Below are positions 34,722 to 44,136 of a stretch of DNA of 64,000 nucleotides, in pieces (within the stretch, counting starts at the first letter, position 1; the number at the start of each line of letters is the position of its first letter). The stretch covers positions 3,410,001-3,474,000 of the forward strand of contig NZ_CP063458.1 in the NCBI RefSeq assembly GCF_015169395.1, read 5' to 3'. The position numbers and the translations under genes were made by a program. Under the pieces are notes generated by a model. That model made no database searches, had not been told where the DNA came from, and saw only the letters and a program-made list of their open reading frames with translations. The DNA comes from Humisphaera borealis (GTDB lineage Bacteria > Planctomycetota > Phycisphaerae > Tepidisphaerales > Tepidisphaeraceae).

Positions 34722-35242
34722 GACCTCGCTCCTAGTCCACCTTGGGATCGGCGATGTCGTGTTTACCCTTAATGCTTTCACTTAATCGGCCTGACCCGCC
34801 AACGCATCACACCGCTCGCGGCTTGATTAGGGAAACCCAGTGCTTTCAAAGGGTTCCGGCGTTCGCGACGCTCATTTTGGCTTTGCAGGGGCGGGATTAT
34901 CATGCCCTTCGGTAATCGGACGTGGCTCAATCATATCGATATTCACCAATTCGACGATTGCGGCTGTAATTCTGGTGGGGCAAGCGCATCATTGAAATGT
35001 CACGCTGCGCCGACCGTTTCGCACCTATTCCGCTCGCCCGCTTCACCGCGTGTCTGATGCGGATTCGGGCCGGAGCATCTTCGGGTTCTCCGGTCAGGCA
35101 TCGCCTGGGACCGAAAGCCAACGTTCGGTCCTGCAAGTGGTAGCAATGTTGCGCCGGATGGTGCGTCATCGCGGTCGATGGCATTGGATCACGCCTCGTT
35201 GATCTGCGTATTCCCCTGTTCCCCCTTGGGAGGCTCCCCTCC
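34722..35242. other. Divergent intergenic region without a gene
   Basis: A 521-base gap between the PilZ gene and the large coiled-coil gene. Visible items are a perfect 8-bp hairpin with an eight-base loop (ggaccgaa / ttcggtcc, about 35110-35133) and gggaggctcccc just before the 35243 start, which may occlude the ribosome-binding site. No convincing ORF, RNA gene or consensus promoter is seen. Confidence 0.45.
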
Positions 35243-38200
35243 ATGACTGCAATTCCACAATCCCGTGTCGTCCAGGACCGACTGGAAGCCCCGCTCAAGC
35301 ACGTCGCCCGACGGCAATGGAGCGTTCTGGCAGCCAGAGGCGTCATCCAGACGCTGCTCGTGAGCTTGGCGATCATCCTGGCGGCAATGCTGGTCATCAG
35401 CTTCCTGCCGGCGCTGCCCCTGTGGGGCCGGGTTACCGCAGCGGTTGCCGTCTGGGGCTCGGTGCTCGCCGCTGCCATTTACTTCCTGCGCCCGGCGATG
35501 AAAAAGCAGAGCCTGGTCTCGACAGCGATGGACGTCGAGCGCGCCATGGCCGCTGGTCAGATCGACACGCACGAGCGCATCACCAGCTCCCTTGAACTGG
35601 CACAGGAAACGAACCAGACCTTCGCCGGCTCGCAAGCCATGATCAACCGGCTGCACGAGCAAGCCGAGGCCGATGCCGCTGCGATCGTTCCCGAAAAGCT
35701 CATTCCCGCCGGCGCGGTCGCCAAGCTGGGCTTGCTGCTGATCCCCCTGCTGGCCGCGTGGCTGTTCCTGGCGTTTTACCTTCCGCCGAGCAAGTTCCTT
35801 CGCCCGCTCTTCAACCTGCTGATGCCCTGGCAGGAAACGCCGGCCTTTCTGTCCGACATCGTCGTGACGCCCGGCAGCTTCACCGTTGCCCAAGGCGACC
35901 CGATCGAGATCAGCGTCAAGGTGAACCCCAAAGACCAGGAAGACAAGAACCGCAAGGTCGAACGGGCCGTCATCACGATGAAGGACCTGGTCAGCGGCCA
36001 GGTGAGCACCGTCGCCCTCGGCCGCGTCGGCCCGCGCGACTTCAAGTTCACCCAGCCCGCCAACCGCTCGTTCAGCTACCGCATCAACACCGATGGCGGC
36101 GACAGTGCGAGCTACACCGCGACGGTCGAGCCCGTACCGGCGATCGAATCGCTCGCCATCCGCTACGACTTCCCCGCCTACACACAGCTCCCGTCGCGCG
36201 TGGACGTCAACAAGGACGATGGCGCGATTGATGCAATCCAGGGCACGAAGGTCACGCTGACGATCACGTCGGCAAAGGACCTGACCGCCGCCAGCCGGGT
36301 CGTCGTCACCGAGAAGCTCGTCGACGCAGGCGCCGACCCCGCAGCCGCGTCGGCCGTCGCCGCCGAGGCCACCAAGCCTGTCGAGCTGCCGCTGACCAAG
36401 GTCGGCGACGGACTCTACGAAGCCTCGCTGAAGGTTCACAATGCCGGCACCTACGCCGTCGAACTCATCAACCCGTACAACCGGCCGAACCGCGAGCGTC
36501 AGGCCCGGCCGATCACCGTTCGCTTCGATGAAAAGCCGAACGTCGCGATCACCTCGCCGACGGCCGAGCTGGCCGTTCGCCCGAATGAAGTCGTTCCGAT
36601 CGCGTTCCAGGCCGGTGACGACTTCGGCCTGGCCAAAGTCGAACTAATGACGCAACTGGACGGCGGCGACGTCAAGTCGTTCCCCGTCACGGTTCAGGGC
36701 AAGTGGCCGCGCAACCTCGCGATGGCCGCGCCACTGAATGTCACCGAAGTGCTGTCGGCCGCCAAGGCGACCGACGCCAAGCGTCTGTCGTACTGGGTGC
36801 GGGTGACCGACAACCGCGACCCGGATGGCCAGACCGCCGAGTCAACCCGGCAGTCGCTGCGGATCGATGCCAACGTCGAAAGCCTCGCCGCCCGCCAGGA
36901 CAGGCAGGACGCCAAGGACTTCACCGAAGCGATTCGCATTGCGATCCGCCGGCTGGAGCAGGCGCACCCGATCGTCGATCGCGTCCGGGTGATCGACGAC
37001 GACCGCTCGATCCTCCGCCCGGATGAACGCCGGGTCGCCGAAGAGGGCAAGGCTCTTCTGGAAAAGACCGCGAGCGATCTGACGAAGGAAGCCAATCAGA
37101 ATCTGCAGGGACCGTTTGCCGCGATGGCGGTGGCGGCCAAGCAGACGAGTGAGACTCGCATCCTCGTCGCGGCGTCGCTGATGGCGAAGTTCGACCTGCA
37201 CGCCGATCAACCGTCGCTGCGAAAGCAGGATGCGACCGACGGCCTGAAGGAAGTCTCGACCGCGAAGAAGGAACTCGAGGCACTGCTCAAGAAGGTGGAA
37301 GAGCAGGCCAAGCTGGTCGATGCCCAGCACAAACTCGAAGACCTCGCCAAGAAGCAGGAGCAGCTCGCCCAACAGATGGCCGAGCAGAAGAACCCGCAGA
37401 ATCAGCAGAAGCAGGAGCAACTCAAGCAGCAGACGCAGCAGGTCATCAACGAGACGCCGCAGCTTCAGAACAAGGAAGCCCAGCAGCAGGCACAGGCGCT
37501 CAATGAACTGATCAACGAGGTCAAGCAACTGCAGGAGAAGCAGGAGCAGGCGATCCAACAGAACCAGAAGCAGGCCGAGATGGCCGAGGCCGCCGAGCAG
37601 GCCAAGGACATCGCCGCCAAACAGGAAGAGTTGAACAAGAAGGTCGAGGAGTTCGCGAAGCAGGAGCAGAAGCCGCTCGAGCAGGTGGCCGCCAAGCCGC
37701 CGGAGAAGCCGCAGCTTGAGAACATCGTCAAGGATCTGAACGCCGCCAAGTTGCAGCAGGCCGCTCAGCAGCAGATGGAGGCCGCGAAGAAGCTCGAGCA
37801 GAACGCGCAGCAGCTCGAACAGCAGGCGGCGATGAAGCCCGAACAGGCCGCCGCCAAACAGCAGCAGATGGCGCAGCAGGCCGAGGCCCAGGCGCAGCAG
37901 GCGCAAGCCGAGGCCAAGAAGTCCGAAGCACAGGCCCAGGCCGCGAAGGACCAGGCCAAGGCCGCCGACGACGCCGCGAAGCAGGCGATGAACGCCCAGC
38001 AGCAGGCCGCCAAGGCAGAGCAACAAGCGAAGCAGGCCGCGGCCGACGCGAAGAAAGCGGCTGATAAGCCCGACGCTGAGGCGCAGAAGAACGCCGCCCA
38101 GAAAGCTGCCGACGCCGCCAAGAACGCCAAGAACCTCGCCGATCAGGCCGAGCAGATGGCCAAGAACGTTCAGCAACAGGCGCAGGCCATGCAGAACGAC

Positions 38201-39817
38201 CAAGCGAAGCAGGCGGACAAGGCGATGCAGCAGGCCGCGAAGAAGGCCGGCGATCTCGCCAAGAAGGCTGACGACACCGCCGACGAAGCCCAAGCCGCCG
38301 CCGACCAGGCCCAGGCCGCCGCTCAGCAGGCAGCCGACGCCCAGAAGGCCAACAACGCCGAGCAGGCCAAGAACGCCACGAATGAGGCAGCCAAGAAAGC
38401 CGCCGAGGCTGGTATGAAGGCGCAGCAGGCGGCGGCACAAGCCGCGCAGGCGCAGCAGGCTTTGGCTCAGGCCAAGCAGCAGCAGGCGCAGCAAGCCCAA
38501 GATCAGGCTAACGCTCAGCAGCAGAAAGCCGACGCCGCCCAGCAGAAGGCGCAAGCCCAGAAGGCCCAGGCCCAGCAGGCGATGGCCGACCAGCCCAAGA
38601 ATGCCGCCGCTCAGCAGCAGGCCGCCCAGCAGGCCAAGGCGCTCGCCGAAGAGCAGAAGGGTCTGGCGCAGCAAGCCCAGCAGCAGGCACAGGCCATGGC
38701 CGCGGCCCAGCAGAAGGGTGCCGTCCCGCCTCAGCAGGCCGCCGCCCAACAGCAGCAGCTCGCACAGCAGGCGCAAAAGGCCGCCCAGAAAGCTCAGCAG
38801 TTGGCCCAGCAGGCCGACAAGGCCGCCAACCCCCAGCTCGCCCAGCGGGCCGAGATGGCCAAGGAAGCACTGAACCAGGCGCAGCAAGCCCAGGGCGAAG
38901 CCGCTCAGGCCCAGCAGAAGGGTGCCAACGAAGAAGCCGCCGGCGCTCAGGAAGCTGCGCAGAACGCCCTGGCTCGAGCCGAGCAGGCGTTGCGCGGTCA
39001 ACAGCCGATGGCCGAGGCGCAAGCTCAGAATCCCCAGCAGGCCCAAAAGCCGGGCGAAGCGCCCAAGGGTGGCGAGCCGGCCGCCGGCGAACCCGCCGCG
39101 GCGGGTGAACAAGCCGCTGGCGAAACGCCGGCCGGTGAAGCAGCACAGGCCGATGCCGGCAAACCGGGTGAGGGAAAGCCAGGCGAAGGCAAGCCCGGTG
39201 AAGGTAAACCGGGTGAGGGCAAGCCGGGGGCCGGAAAGCCCGGCCAGGGCATGCCCGCACAGGCCGCCGCCGCCGAGCCCCATCCGGGTGAAGCGGGGAT
39301 GGCCAACGCGCCTCAACCGGGTCAGGGTCAACCGGCGACACCGCAGCAGGCGGCCCAGCAGGCCGCACAGGCCGCCGCCGAGGCGACTGCCGCTCAGGCA
39401 CAGGCCGCGCAGGGCAATCAGGCAGCCGCCCAGCAGGCCGCCCAATCGCTCGCCCAGGCCGCGCAGGCTTTGGCCCAGGCCGCCGGACAACCCGGTCAGC
39501 CCGGACAGGGTCAGGCCCAGGCACAAGGCCAGCCGCAGCCCGGCGAAGGCCCGCCGTCGGATATGCCGTCGCCGGTGCCCGGACAGGCCGGCGACCCCAA
39601 GCAGGGTATCGCCGCCCAGCAGACCGGTGGCCCCGAAGGCACCCCGCCGGCGATCGTCGAACTCGGCATCAATCCCAGCGACTGGGCCAAGCTCGGACCG
39701 CTGCAGCAGAAGGAACTGCTCAACGCCGCCCAGCAGGCCGGCCCGCCGGAATACCAGGCGATGATCCGCAACTACTACGTGCGCCTGGCCCGGATGCAGA
39801 GCAAGACGGCGAACTAA
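35243..39817 (+). CDS. Giant Gln/Ala/Lys-rich coiled-coil membrane protein
   Basis: A 1524-residue protein. The ATG at 35243 follows ggagg. Hydrophobic segments at ~31-55, ~61-80 and ~155-176 anchor it. Residues ~180-560 are beta-rich, Ig-like extracytoplasmic modules (FLSDIVVTPGSFTVAQGD, then IRYDFPAYTQLP, then VELINPYNRPNRERQ, then FQAGDDFGLAKVELM), matching the DUF4175-like layout of large planctomycete exported proteins. From ~640 to ~1420 the composition is dominated by Gln, Ala and Lys in coiled-coil-like runs (QQAEAQAQQAQAEAKKS). A short collagen-like stretch (PGEGK repeats, nt ~39160-39255) interrupts it. The C-terminal ~60 residues are globular (LGINPSDWAKLGPLQQKELL). The role may be a periplasm-spanning scaffold; this is inference. 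Confidence 0.75.
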   Translation: MTAIPQSRVVQDRLEAPLKHVARRQWSVLAARGVIQTLLVSLAIILAAMLVISFLPALPLWGRVTAAVAVWGSVLAAAIYFLRPAMKKQSLVSTAMDVERAMAAGQIDTHERITSSLELAQETNQTFAGSQAMINRLHEQAEADAAAIVPEKLIPAGAVAKLGLLLIPLLAAWLFLAFYLPPSKFLRPLFNLLMPWQETPAFLSDIVVTPGSFTVAQGDPIEISVKVNPKDQEDKNRKVERAVITMKDLVSGQVSTVALGRVGPRDFKFTQPANRSFSYRINTDGGDSASYTATVEPVPAIESLAIRYDFPAYTQLPSRVDVNKDDGAIDAIQGTKVTLTITSAKDLTAASRVVVTEKLVDAGADPAAASAVAAEATKPVELPLTKVGDGLYEASLKVHNAGTYAVELINPYNRPNRERQARPITVRFDEKPNVAITSPTAELAVRPNEVVPIAFQAGDDFGLAKVELMTQLDGGDVKSFPVTVQGKWPRNLAMAAPLNVTEVLSAAKATDAKRLSYWVRVTDNRDPDGQTAESTRQSLRIDANVESLAARQDRQDAKDFTEAIRIAIRRLEQAHPIVDRVRVIDDDRSILRPDERRVAEEGKALLEKTASDLTKEANQNLQGPFAAMAVAAKQTSETRILVAASLMAKFDLHADQPSLRKQDATDGLKEVSTAKKELEALLKKVEEQAKLVDAQHKLEDLAKKQEQLAQQMAEQKNPQNQQKQEQLKQQTQQVINETPQLQNKEAQQQAQALNELINEVKQLQEKQEQAIQQNQKQAEMAEAAEQAKDIAAKQEELNKKVEEFAKQEQKPLEQVAAKPPEKPQLENIVKDLNAAKLQQAAQQQMEAAKKLEQNAQQLEQQAAMKPEQAAAKQQQMAQQAEAQAQQAQAEAKKSEAQAQAAKDQAKAADDAAKQAMNAQQQAAKAEQQAKQAAADAKKAADKPDAEAQKNAAQKAADAAKNAKNLADQAEQMAKNVQQQAQAMQNDQAKQADKAMQQAAKKAGDLAKKADDTADEAQAAADQAQAAAQQAADAQKANNAEQAKNATNEAAKKAAEAGMKAQQAAAQAAQAQQALAQAKQQQAQQAQDQANAQQQKADAAQQKAQAQKAQAQQAMADQPKNAAAQQQAAQQAKALAEEQKGLAQQAQQQAQAMAAAQQKGAVPPQQAAAQQQQLAQQAQKAAQKAQQLAQQADKAANPQLAQRAEMAKEALNQAQQAQGEAAQAQQKGANEEAAGAQEAAQNALARAEQALRGQQPMAEAQAQNPQQAQKPGEAPKGGEPAAGEPAAAGEQAAGETPAGEAAQADAGKPGEGKPGEGKPGEGKPGEGKPGAGKPGQGMPAQAAAAEPHPGEAGMANAPQPGQGQPATPQQAAQQAAQAAAEATAAQAQAAQGNQAAAQQAAQSLAQAAQALAQAAGQPGQPGQGQAQAQGQPQPGEGPPSDMPSPVPGQAGDPKQGIAAQQTGGPEGTPPAIVELGINPSDWAKLGPLQQKELLNAAQQAGPPEYQAMIRNYYVRLARMQSKTAN

Positions 39818-39889
39818 GGTCGTGGCTTCACGTTGGATTCGTCAGTCATCCAGTCGATAGCCAGACTTGGGTGCGTTTCTGATAACGAA

Positions 39890-39925
39890 AAACGCTCGGC
39901 CCATCGGGGCCGAGCGTTTCTCGTT
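39890..39925. terminator. Bidirectional Rho-independent terminator
   Basis: A perfect 13-bp stem (39890-39902 with 39907-39919) and a four-base loop, with A-rich sequence to the left and ttctcgttct to the right, serve both the giant gene and the convergent PEP-CTERM gene. Confidence 0.85.
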
Positions 39926-39960
39926 CTATCCAGTCCATCCAGGCGTTTACAGACTGGGCA

Positions 39961-40686
39961 TTACTTAGCGACTTCAGTCCTTCGGCGCCGACGTCCCGCC
40001 AAAGCCGTCAGCATCAGGCCCGCGACCATCAGACTGCTCGGCTCGGGCGCCGTCAGAACGCCCGAAAGCGCGTAAAGACTGTAGGGGTTGCCAGAATCAA
40101 TGTTGCCAATCCGCGACCAGGAGTTGGGATCGCCGTTCGCGGCAAGGGTGCCGCCGGAGTAGCCGTAGATGGGGTTTGCTGCGGTTCCCAATAGTCCGGA
40201 ACCTGATTCCGACCCGTTGGCGTTGCCACCGGTCCAGACATTTCGGTTTACCGTTGTGCCCAGTTCTGTAACGTTGATCGCGGCAAGGTGATTCGCCGAA
40301 CCGGAATAGAAGGGGTTTGTCCCGCCGTTGGCAACCTGCACTCCATCAATCCGATAGACTTTGACGGTCGCGGAAGCCGGGGCATTCGAGGCGGCATTGC
40401 TGGAACCAGATCCCACGCTGACGATCGCCTTCCATGTCAGGCCAACGGACGTCCCAATCGAGGCGTTATTGGCAGCGGTCTGAACGAAATTGTTGTACGT
40501 GCTCAGCGAAGCGCTTGAGCCAAACGTTGTGGAATTGGTGACGAACACGAACTGGTATTGCTCACCGTTTGTCAGACCGAGCGTTTCCGGCAACGGGAGT
40601 ACGGCAGCGTTCGCCGCTGTCCCGCTGGCGAGCGAGGCAAGGAGAGCGACGACCGCTCTGAATCGTTTGATAGAGATTCGAGGCAC
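39961..40686 (-). CDS. PEP-CTERM sorted exported protein
   Basis: A 241-residue protein. The GTG at 40686 has aaagga in front. A signal peptide (KRFRAVVALLASLASGTAANA) begins it and a canonical PEP-CTERM tail ends it: PEPSSLMVAGLMLTALAGRRRRR, read as Pro-Glu-Pro, a membrane span and an Arg cluster. This targets the protein to exosortase EpsH/XrtA-type processing; no exosortase is in the window. The mature domain is Asn/Ser/Gly-rich and beta-predicted, with no enzyme motif. It is likely a surface or exopolysaccharide-associated protein. Confidence 0.85.
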   Translation of the reverse strand: MPRISIKRFRAVVALLASLASGTAANAAVLPLPETLGLTNGEQYQFVFVTNSTTFGSSASLSTYNNFVQTAANNASIGTSVGLTWKAIVSVGSGSSNAASNAPASATVKVYRIDGVQVANGGTNPFYSGSANHLAAINVTELGTTVNRNVWTGGNANGSESGSGLLGTAANPIYGYSGGTLAANGDPNSWSRIGNIDSGNPYSLYALSGVLTAPEPSSLMVAGLMLTALAGRRRRRTEVAK

Positions 40687-40998
40687 AGGTTATCCTTTAC
40701 GAAATAGGCACTTGCAGGATCAAGTCGCGCAAGGCTCCCTGCCTTGAACACCGAGCTCATCCCTCATGTTCATCGGTGTATCAGGAATTGTGTATTTTTC
40801 AACACTTAATAGCACGGAGCCGCAAGGGTTTAACCTCTTTCTAGTCGATGTTGCCCCATCGGTCGGTCCGCTTCTTCGAGTTGTTTTCGAGTCGCTGATT
40901 GCGAACGGCCGTCGTCCGCGTGTGTACTGTTTTTGCACACTGTGTCTGCCCATCGCCCCCCCGGCGATCGATCTGATTCTTCCACGGTCTTGAGCCCT
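40687..40998. other. Divergent intergenic region
   Basis: A 312-base gap between the PEP-CTERM gene and the squalene-cyclase-like gene. It is AT-richer than average near 40780-40830. A short interrupted inverted repeat gtgtgta-N8-gcacac (about 40919-40939) could be an operator. No gene or consensus promoter pair is convincing. Confidence 0.35.
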
Positions 40999-42057
40999 AT
41001 GACGCTTTCAACAACGAGAAGCTTGTTCGCTGCGTGTACCGCACTACTGGTGCTTGTGGCGGGAACGCCGTCGGCTTTTGCCGCCGACGAGGACGAAAAG
41101 GTCCCGCCGCGCGTCGAAGCCGCGATCGATAAAGCCCTTTCCTGGCTCGCTAAGAACCAGAAAGAGGACGGCTCCTGGGCACAGGGTTCCAGCACGACAG
41201 CCGTCCCGGCACTGGCGGCCAAGGCGTTCCTGGCTCGGGGGCATATCCCGGGGCAGGGCCCCTACGGCGACCACATCAACAAGGCGATCGATTACGTCCT
41301 GTCCAAGCAGCAGAACGACGGCCTGCTTTCGGCCGCCAACGGCAACGCCAGCATGTATGAACACGGCATCGCCGCTGCCATGCTGGGCGAGGCGTACGGC
41401 ATGGTGGACGATGCTCGCAAGAACAAGATCGAAAAAGCCCTCGCAAAGGCGGTCAAGCTGACGCTCGATGCACAGGCCGTGCGGAAGGACGCACTGAACA
41501 CCGGCGGCTGGCGATACAACCGGATGAGCCCGGACTCCGATATCTCGGTCACCGGCTGGCAGTTGATGGCGCTCCGCGCCGCCGCCAATTGCGGCGCTTA
41601 CGTCCCCAAGAGCGCGCTCGAATCCGGGCGCGAATACGTCCGCCGCTGCTCATTCCGCGGCGGTAGCGGCTTCACCTATCAGGCCGGCCACGGCACTCCC
41701 GGCCCGGCAAGGACCGGCACTGCGATCGTCTCACTGGAAATGCTCGGCGACCACCAGTCCAAGGAAGCCAAGGCCGGCGGCGATTACCTGCTCGAGAACC
41801 CCGTCACCAATGCCAACGAAGGGTTTTACTACTACAGCGTCTATTACATCGCCCAGGCGATGTACCACCTCGGCGACAAGTACTACGACCAGGGATACAT
41901 CAAGCTTCGCGACAGCCTGCTCGCCGGCCAGGGCCCCGAAGGCACCTGGCCCGTTGGCAGCGGCCAGGAACAGGAAGCCGGCGAAGCCTACCGCACCAGC
42001 ATGTCGGTGCTGGCGCTGTGCGTGCCGTATCGGTACCTGCCGCTGTTCCAGAAGTAA
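40999..42057 (+). CDS. Exported squalene-cyclase/prenyltransferase-repeat protein
   Basis: A 352-residue protein. The ATG at 40999 gives a signal peptide (LFAACTALLVLVAGTPSAFA). The mature part is an alpha/alpha toroid of prenyltransferase/squalene-oxidase repeats: ALSWLAKNQKEDGSWAQG carries the QW-type motif, and YVLSKQQNDGLLS, DSDISVTGWQLMALRAA, FTYQAGHG and SMSVLALCVPY follow. It lacks the DxDD acid motif of true triterpene cyclases in the parts I read, so it is probably a non-enzymatic or unassigned family member. Planctomycetes carry many such exported proteins. A strong terminator follows. Confidence 0.8.
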   Translation: MTLSTTRSLFAACTALLVLVAGTPSAFAADEDEKVPPRVEAAIDKALSWLAKNQKEDGSWAQGSSTTAVPALAAKAFLARGHIPGQGPYGDHINKAIDYVLSKQQNDGLLSAANGNASMYEHGIAAAMLGEAYGMVDDARKNKIEKALAKAVKLTLDAQAVRKDALNTGGWRYNRMSPDSDISVTGWQLMALRAAANCGAYVPKSALESGREYVRRCSFRGGSGFTYQAGHGTPGPARTGTAIVSLEMLGDHQSKEAKAGGDYLLENPVTNANEGFYYYSVYYIAQAMYHLGDKYYDQGYIKLRDSLLAGQGPEGTWPVGSGQEQEAGEAYRTSMSVLALCVPYRYLPLFQK

Positions 42058-42088
42058 GCGGCAGGCGGCAGGCCGTCGATTGAACCGA

Positions 42089-42150
42089 GGATCTGAGATC
42101 TGAGATCTTAGGTCTGAGACTTGAGATTTGAGATTTGAGATCTCAGATTC
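42089..42150. repeat. Array of tctgagat-type units
   Basis: Between the stop at 42057 and the terminator at 42172, an 8-nt degenerate unit (tctgagat, ttgagatt, gtctgaga) repeats about eight times, ending in an inverted copy (gatctcagattc). The unit differs from the cacgaagg arrays elsewhere in the window, though the organisation is alike. Confidence 0.65.
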
Positions 42151-42171
42151 CAAATCGGACATCCTAAACAA

Positions 42172-42210
42172 AAAAGGGCGGTCACGAATTGCCGTGACCG
42201 CCCTTTTCAA
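42172..42210. terminator. Perfect bidirectional Rho-independent terminator
   Basis: A 15-bp perfect stem (42172-42186 with 42193-42207) with a six-base loop, flanked by A-run and T-run, between the convergent toroid and TPR genes. Confidence 0.92.
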
Positions 42211-42231
42211 TTTCTGCCTGCTGCCAAATGC

Positions 42232-43041
42232 CTACTCAGCCTTGGCGGCTTCCTTGCCGATCTGAACCTTCACCTCGGGCAGCGGCCCGACCGGAAGAAT
42301 CGGCTGATGCAGATCGCGCTCATCGGCCAGGCTGGGTCCGGGGATGATGCCCAGTGCCCGCAGCCCTTCATTCACCTGCGGGTCATCGGCCAATCGCTTG
42401 CGATAGTTGATCGCATACGCCCGGCGGAGCTCGGCCGAGGCGAGGGTGCGCTGATTGAGCTTCGCCAGGTACAGGCCAAACTCCTTGGCCAGCGGCTGGT
42501 TCTCCGGGTCCATCTTGGCGGCCTTGGCGTACTCGACCAGGGCAGAGTCAATGTCGCCGTCCAGCTTGCGGACCTTCGCGATGACCCAGAAGTCCTCGCC
42601 CGTCGCCGGGCCGCTGGTCTTCACAAACGCGGCCTGTTCGAGGGTGGCGTCCTTGCCGGCGGAAATCGCGCTGGCCAGGCCGTCGAGCGTCTTCAGCCGG
42701 AACTCGGTATCGGTCGGCCCTTTGAGCGAGTTGTCCATCATCGTCAGCGTGGTCCGGTAGTCCTTGACCGCCTGGTGGAACGCGCCCATCGCCTCGTGCG
42801 TGCGGCCGAGGTAGTAGTACGATTCGTAATCCTGCGGACGCTGCTTGATAGCGCTGTTGAACGAGCCGGCAGCCTCGGCGTAGTGCCCCTCGTTGTACAG
42901 CTTGATGCCCTGCTGGCGGGCCTCGCCGGCGTACGTGACGATCTCGCCGCAGCCGGCCGACAACCCGGCGAAAGCGGCCGACGCACAAAGCAAACCAACA
43001 CTGGCAACACGGGAAATCGAACGGTAGGAAGGCAAATTCAC
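42232..43041 (-). CDS. TPR lipoprotein
   Basis: A 269-residue protein. The GTG at 43041 is preferred over the ATG at 43053 because ggagg lies six bases before it. A signal peptide ends in lipobox LSAGC. The following TPR motifs (GIKLYNEGHYAEAAGSFNSA, ESYYYLGRTHEAMGAFHQAV, ALVEYAKAAKMDPENQPLA) form a helical protein-binding scaffold. The C-terminal tail (LHQPILPVGPLPEVKVQIGK) is extended. It probably assembles an envelope complex; partners are unknown. It is divergent from the exported protein at 43313. Confidence 0.75.
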   Translation of the reverse strand: MNLPSYRSISRVASVGLLCASAAFAGLSAGCGEIVTYAGEARQQGIKLYNEGHYAEAAGSFNSAIKQRPQDYESYYYLGRTHEAMGAFHQAVKDYRTTLTMMDNSLKGPTDTEFRLKTLDGLASAISAGKDATLEQAAFVKTSGPATGEDFWVIAKVRKLDGDIDSALVEYAKAAKMDPENQPLAKEFGLYLAKLNQRTLASAELRRAYAINYRKRLADDPQVNEGLRALGIIPGPSLADERDLHQPILPVGPLPEVKVQIGKEAAKAE

Positions 43042-43312
43042 AGCTACCTCCATGTAGCAGCAGGGTTCGCCCGGCAGCCGCGGCCCGAAAGTCCACGCGC
43101 AGAAATTGCCGAACTCCCCCGCAAAGCTAGCGAAACCCGGCGGATTTGCAAGTTTTGCGTCGGTTCCGAGCCATCCTTAAACGGCGGTCCACAGTAGTCA
43201 CCAGTCCCTCGGGTTATGGATAGCGTTCCGAGACGAACCAGAAGATCAGGATTGTACGCGCTGAGCCACCCTGATACCGTCCGTGTCGACCGCCAAAGCA
43301 CCGGGAGAATGA

Positions 43313-44020
43313 ATGAAGTTCAGGATCATCGGCCGGGTATTGCCCTGGTGCGTCTTATTGGCGCTTGGCCTTGCCGTCGGCGTTGCCTACGCCCAGGATC
43401 GGCCCAAACAGCCGACGAAAGATCTCTTTGACCTGGGTAAAGACCTCGGCCCCGGCGGCAACCCGGCTCCGGGACCTGCAACCACCCGCCCCGCGAACCC
43501 CGGCCCGAAGCCCGCCGCAGACAAAAAGGCCGAAACGGCGACATCCATCATGATCGTCGCCGACGATTTCGTCGCCGACATCTTTCACAACGGAAAGCTC
43601 GTCCCCGCCGACCGTCGATCGCTGCGGGCCGAAATCTTCGGCGCGCAGGTGGAAAAGGTCACGCTGACGCTCAAGCCCGGCGACTGGGTCGTCTTCAACG
43701 TCGTCAACAACCGCCTGCGCTGGAAAGGCTCGTACTACTTCGCCGCCGCGGCCATGACCGGCGACGGCACGCCGGTCTACTGCAGCGACCTGCGAAGCGG
43801 CAACTGGAGTGCGTGCGACGACCTGTCGAAGGCCCAGCGCTTTATCGATGATCCCGACTTCCTGCGCGACCGCAAAGCAGAGGCGGTTCGCAAGAAGTGG
43901 GGCGACGGCGACAAACTGATCCGCAAGAACTGTCCCGGCTTCGACGGGGAAGCCATCTGGGGTGCACCCGATTCCCGCAGCACGTGGATCAAGTTTGTCG
44001 TTCCCGGCGGCAACCGGTAG
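43313..44020 (+). CDS. Exported hypothetical protein
   Basis: A 235-residue protein. The ATG at 43313 has gggag in front and begins a signal peptide (RIIGRVLPWCVLLALGLAVGVAYA). A Pro/Ala-rich linker follows. The C-terminal domain (IMIVADDFVADIFHNGKLV, then TLTLKPGDWVVFNVVNNRLRWKGSYYF, then IWGAPDSRSTWIKFVV) is a beta-rich fold with a cysteine pair (YCSDLRSGNWSAC). It resembles jelly-roll domains but cannot be named. It precedes nuoF by 116 bases. Confidence 0.65.
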   Translation: MKFRIIGRVLPWCVLLALGLAVGVAYAQDRPKQPTKDLFDLGKDLGPGGNPAPGPATTRPANPGPKPAADKKAETATSIMIVADDFVADIFHNGKLVPADRRSLRAEIFGAQVEKVTLTLKPGDWVVFNVVNNRLRWKGSYYFAAAAMTGDGTPVYCSDLRSGNWSACDDLSKAQRFIDDPDFLRDRKAEAVRKKWGDGDKLIRKNCPGFDGEAIWGAPDSRSTWIKFVVPGGNR

Positions 44021-44136
44021 CCCGGCCGGGCTTGGGAAAAGCTGGGGGCAAAGCCGGGCAACTTTCGATTCAATTGATCGGCGGTTGCTCACAGACTTCC
44101 GATCGCTACCATCTACCGGCCCTCGAAGGTAGCACT

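Noticed and set aside
36842-39526. 894-residue Leu/Gly-rich minus-strand ORF
   Set aside because: It is antisense to the Gln/Ala coiled-coil gene. The codons gag/cag read as leucine on the other strand, which yields a low-complexity artefact.
40766-40993. 75-residue plus-strand ORF upstream of the toroid gene
   Set aside because: There is no ribosome-binding site or motif, and it lies in a divergent promoter region.
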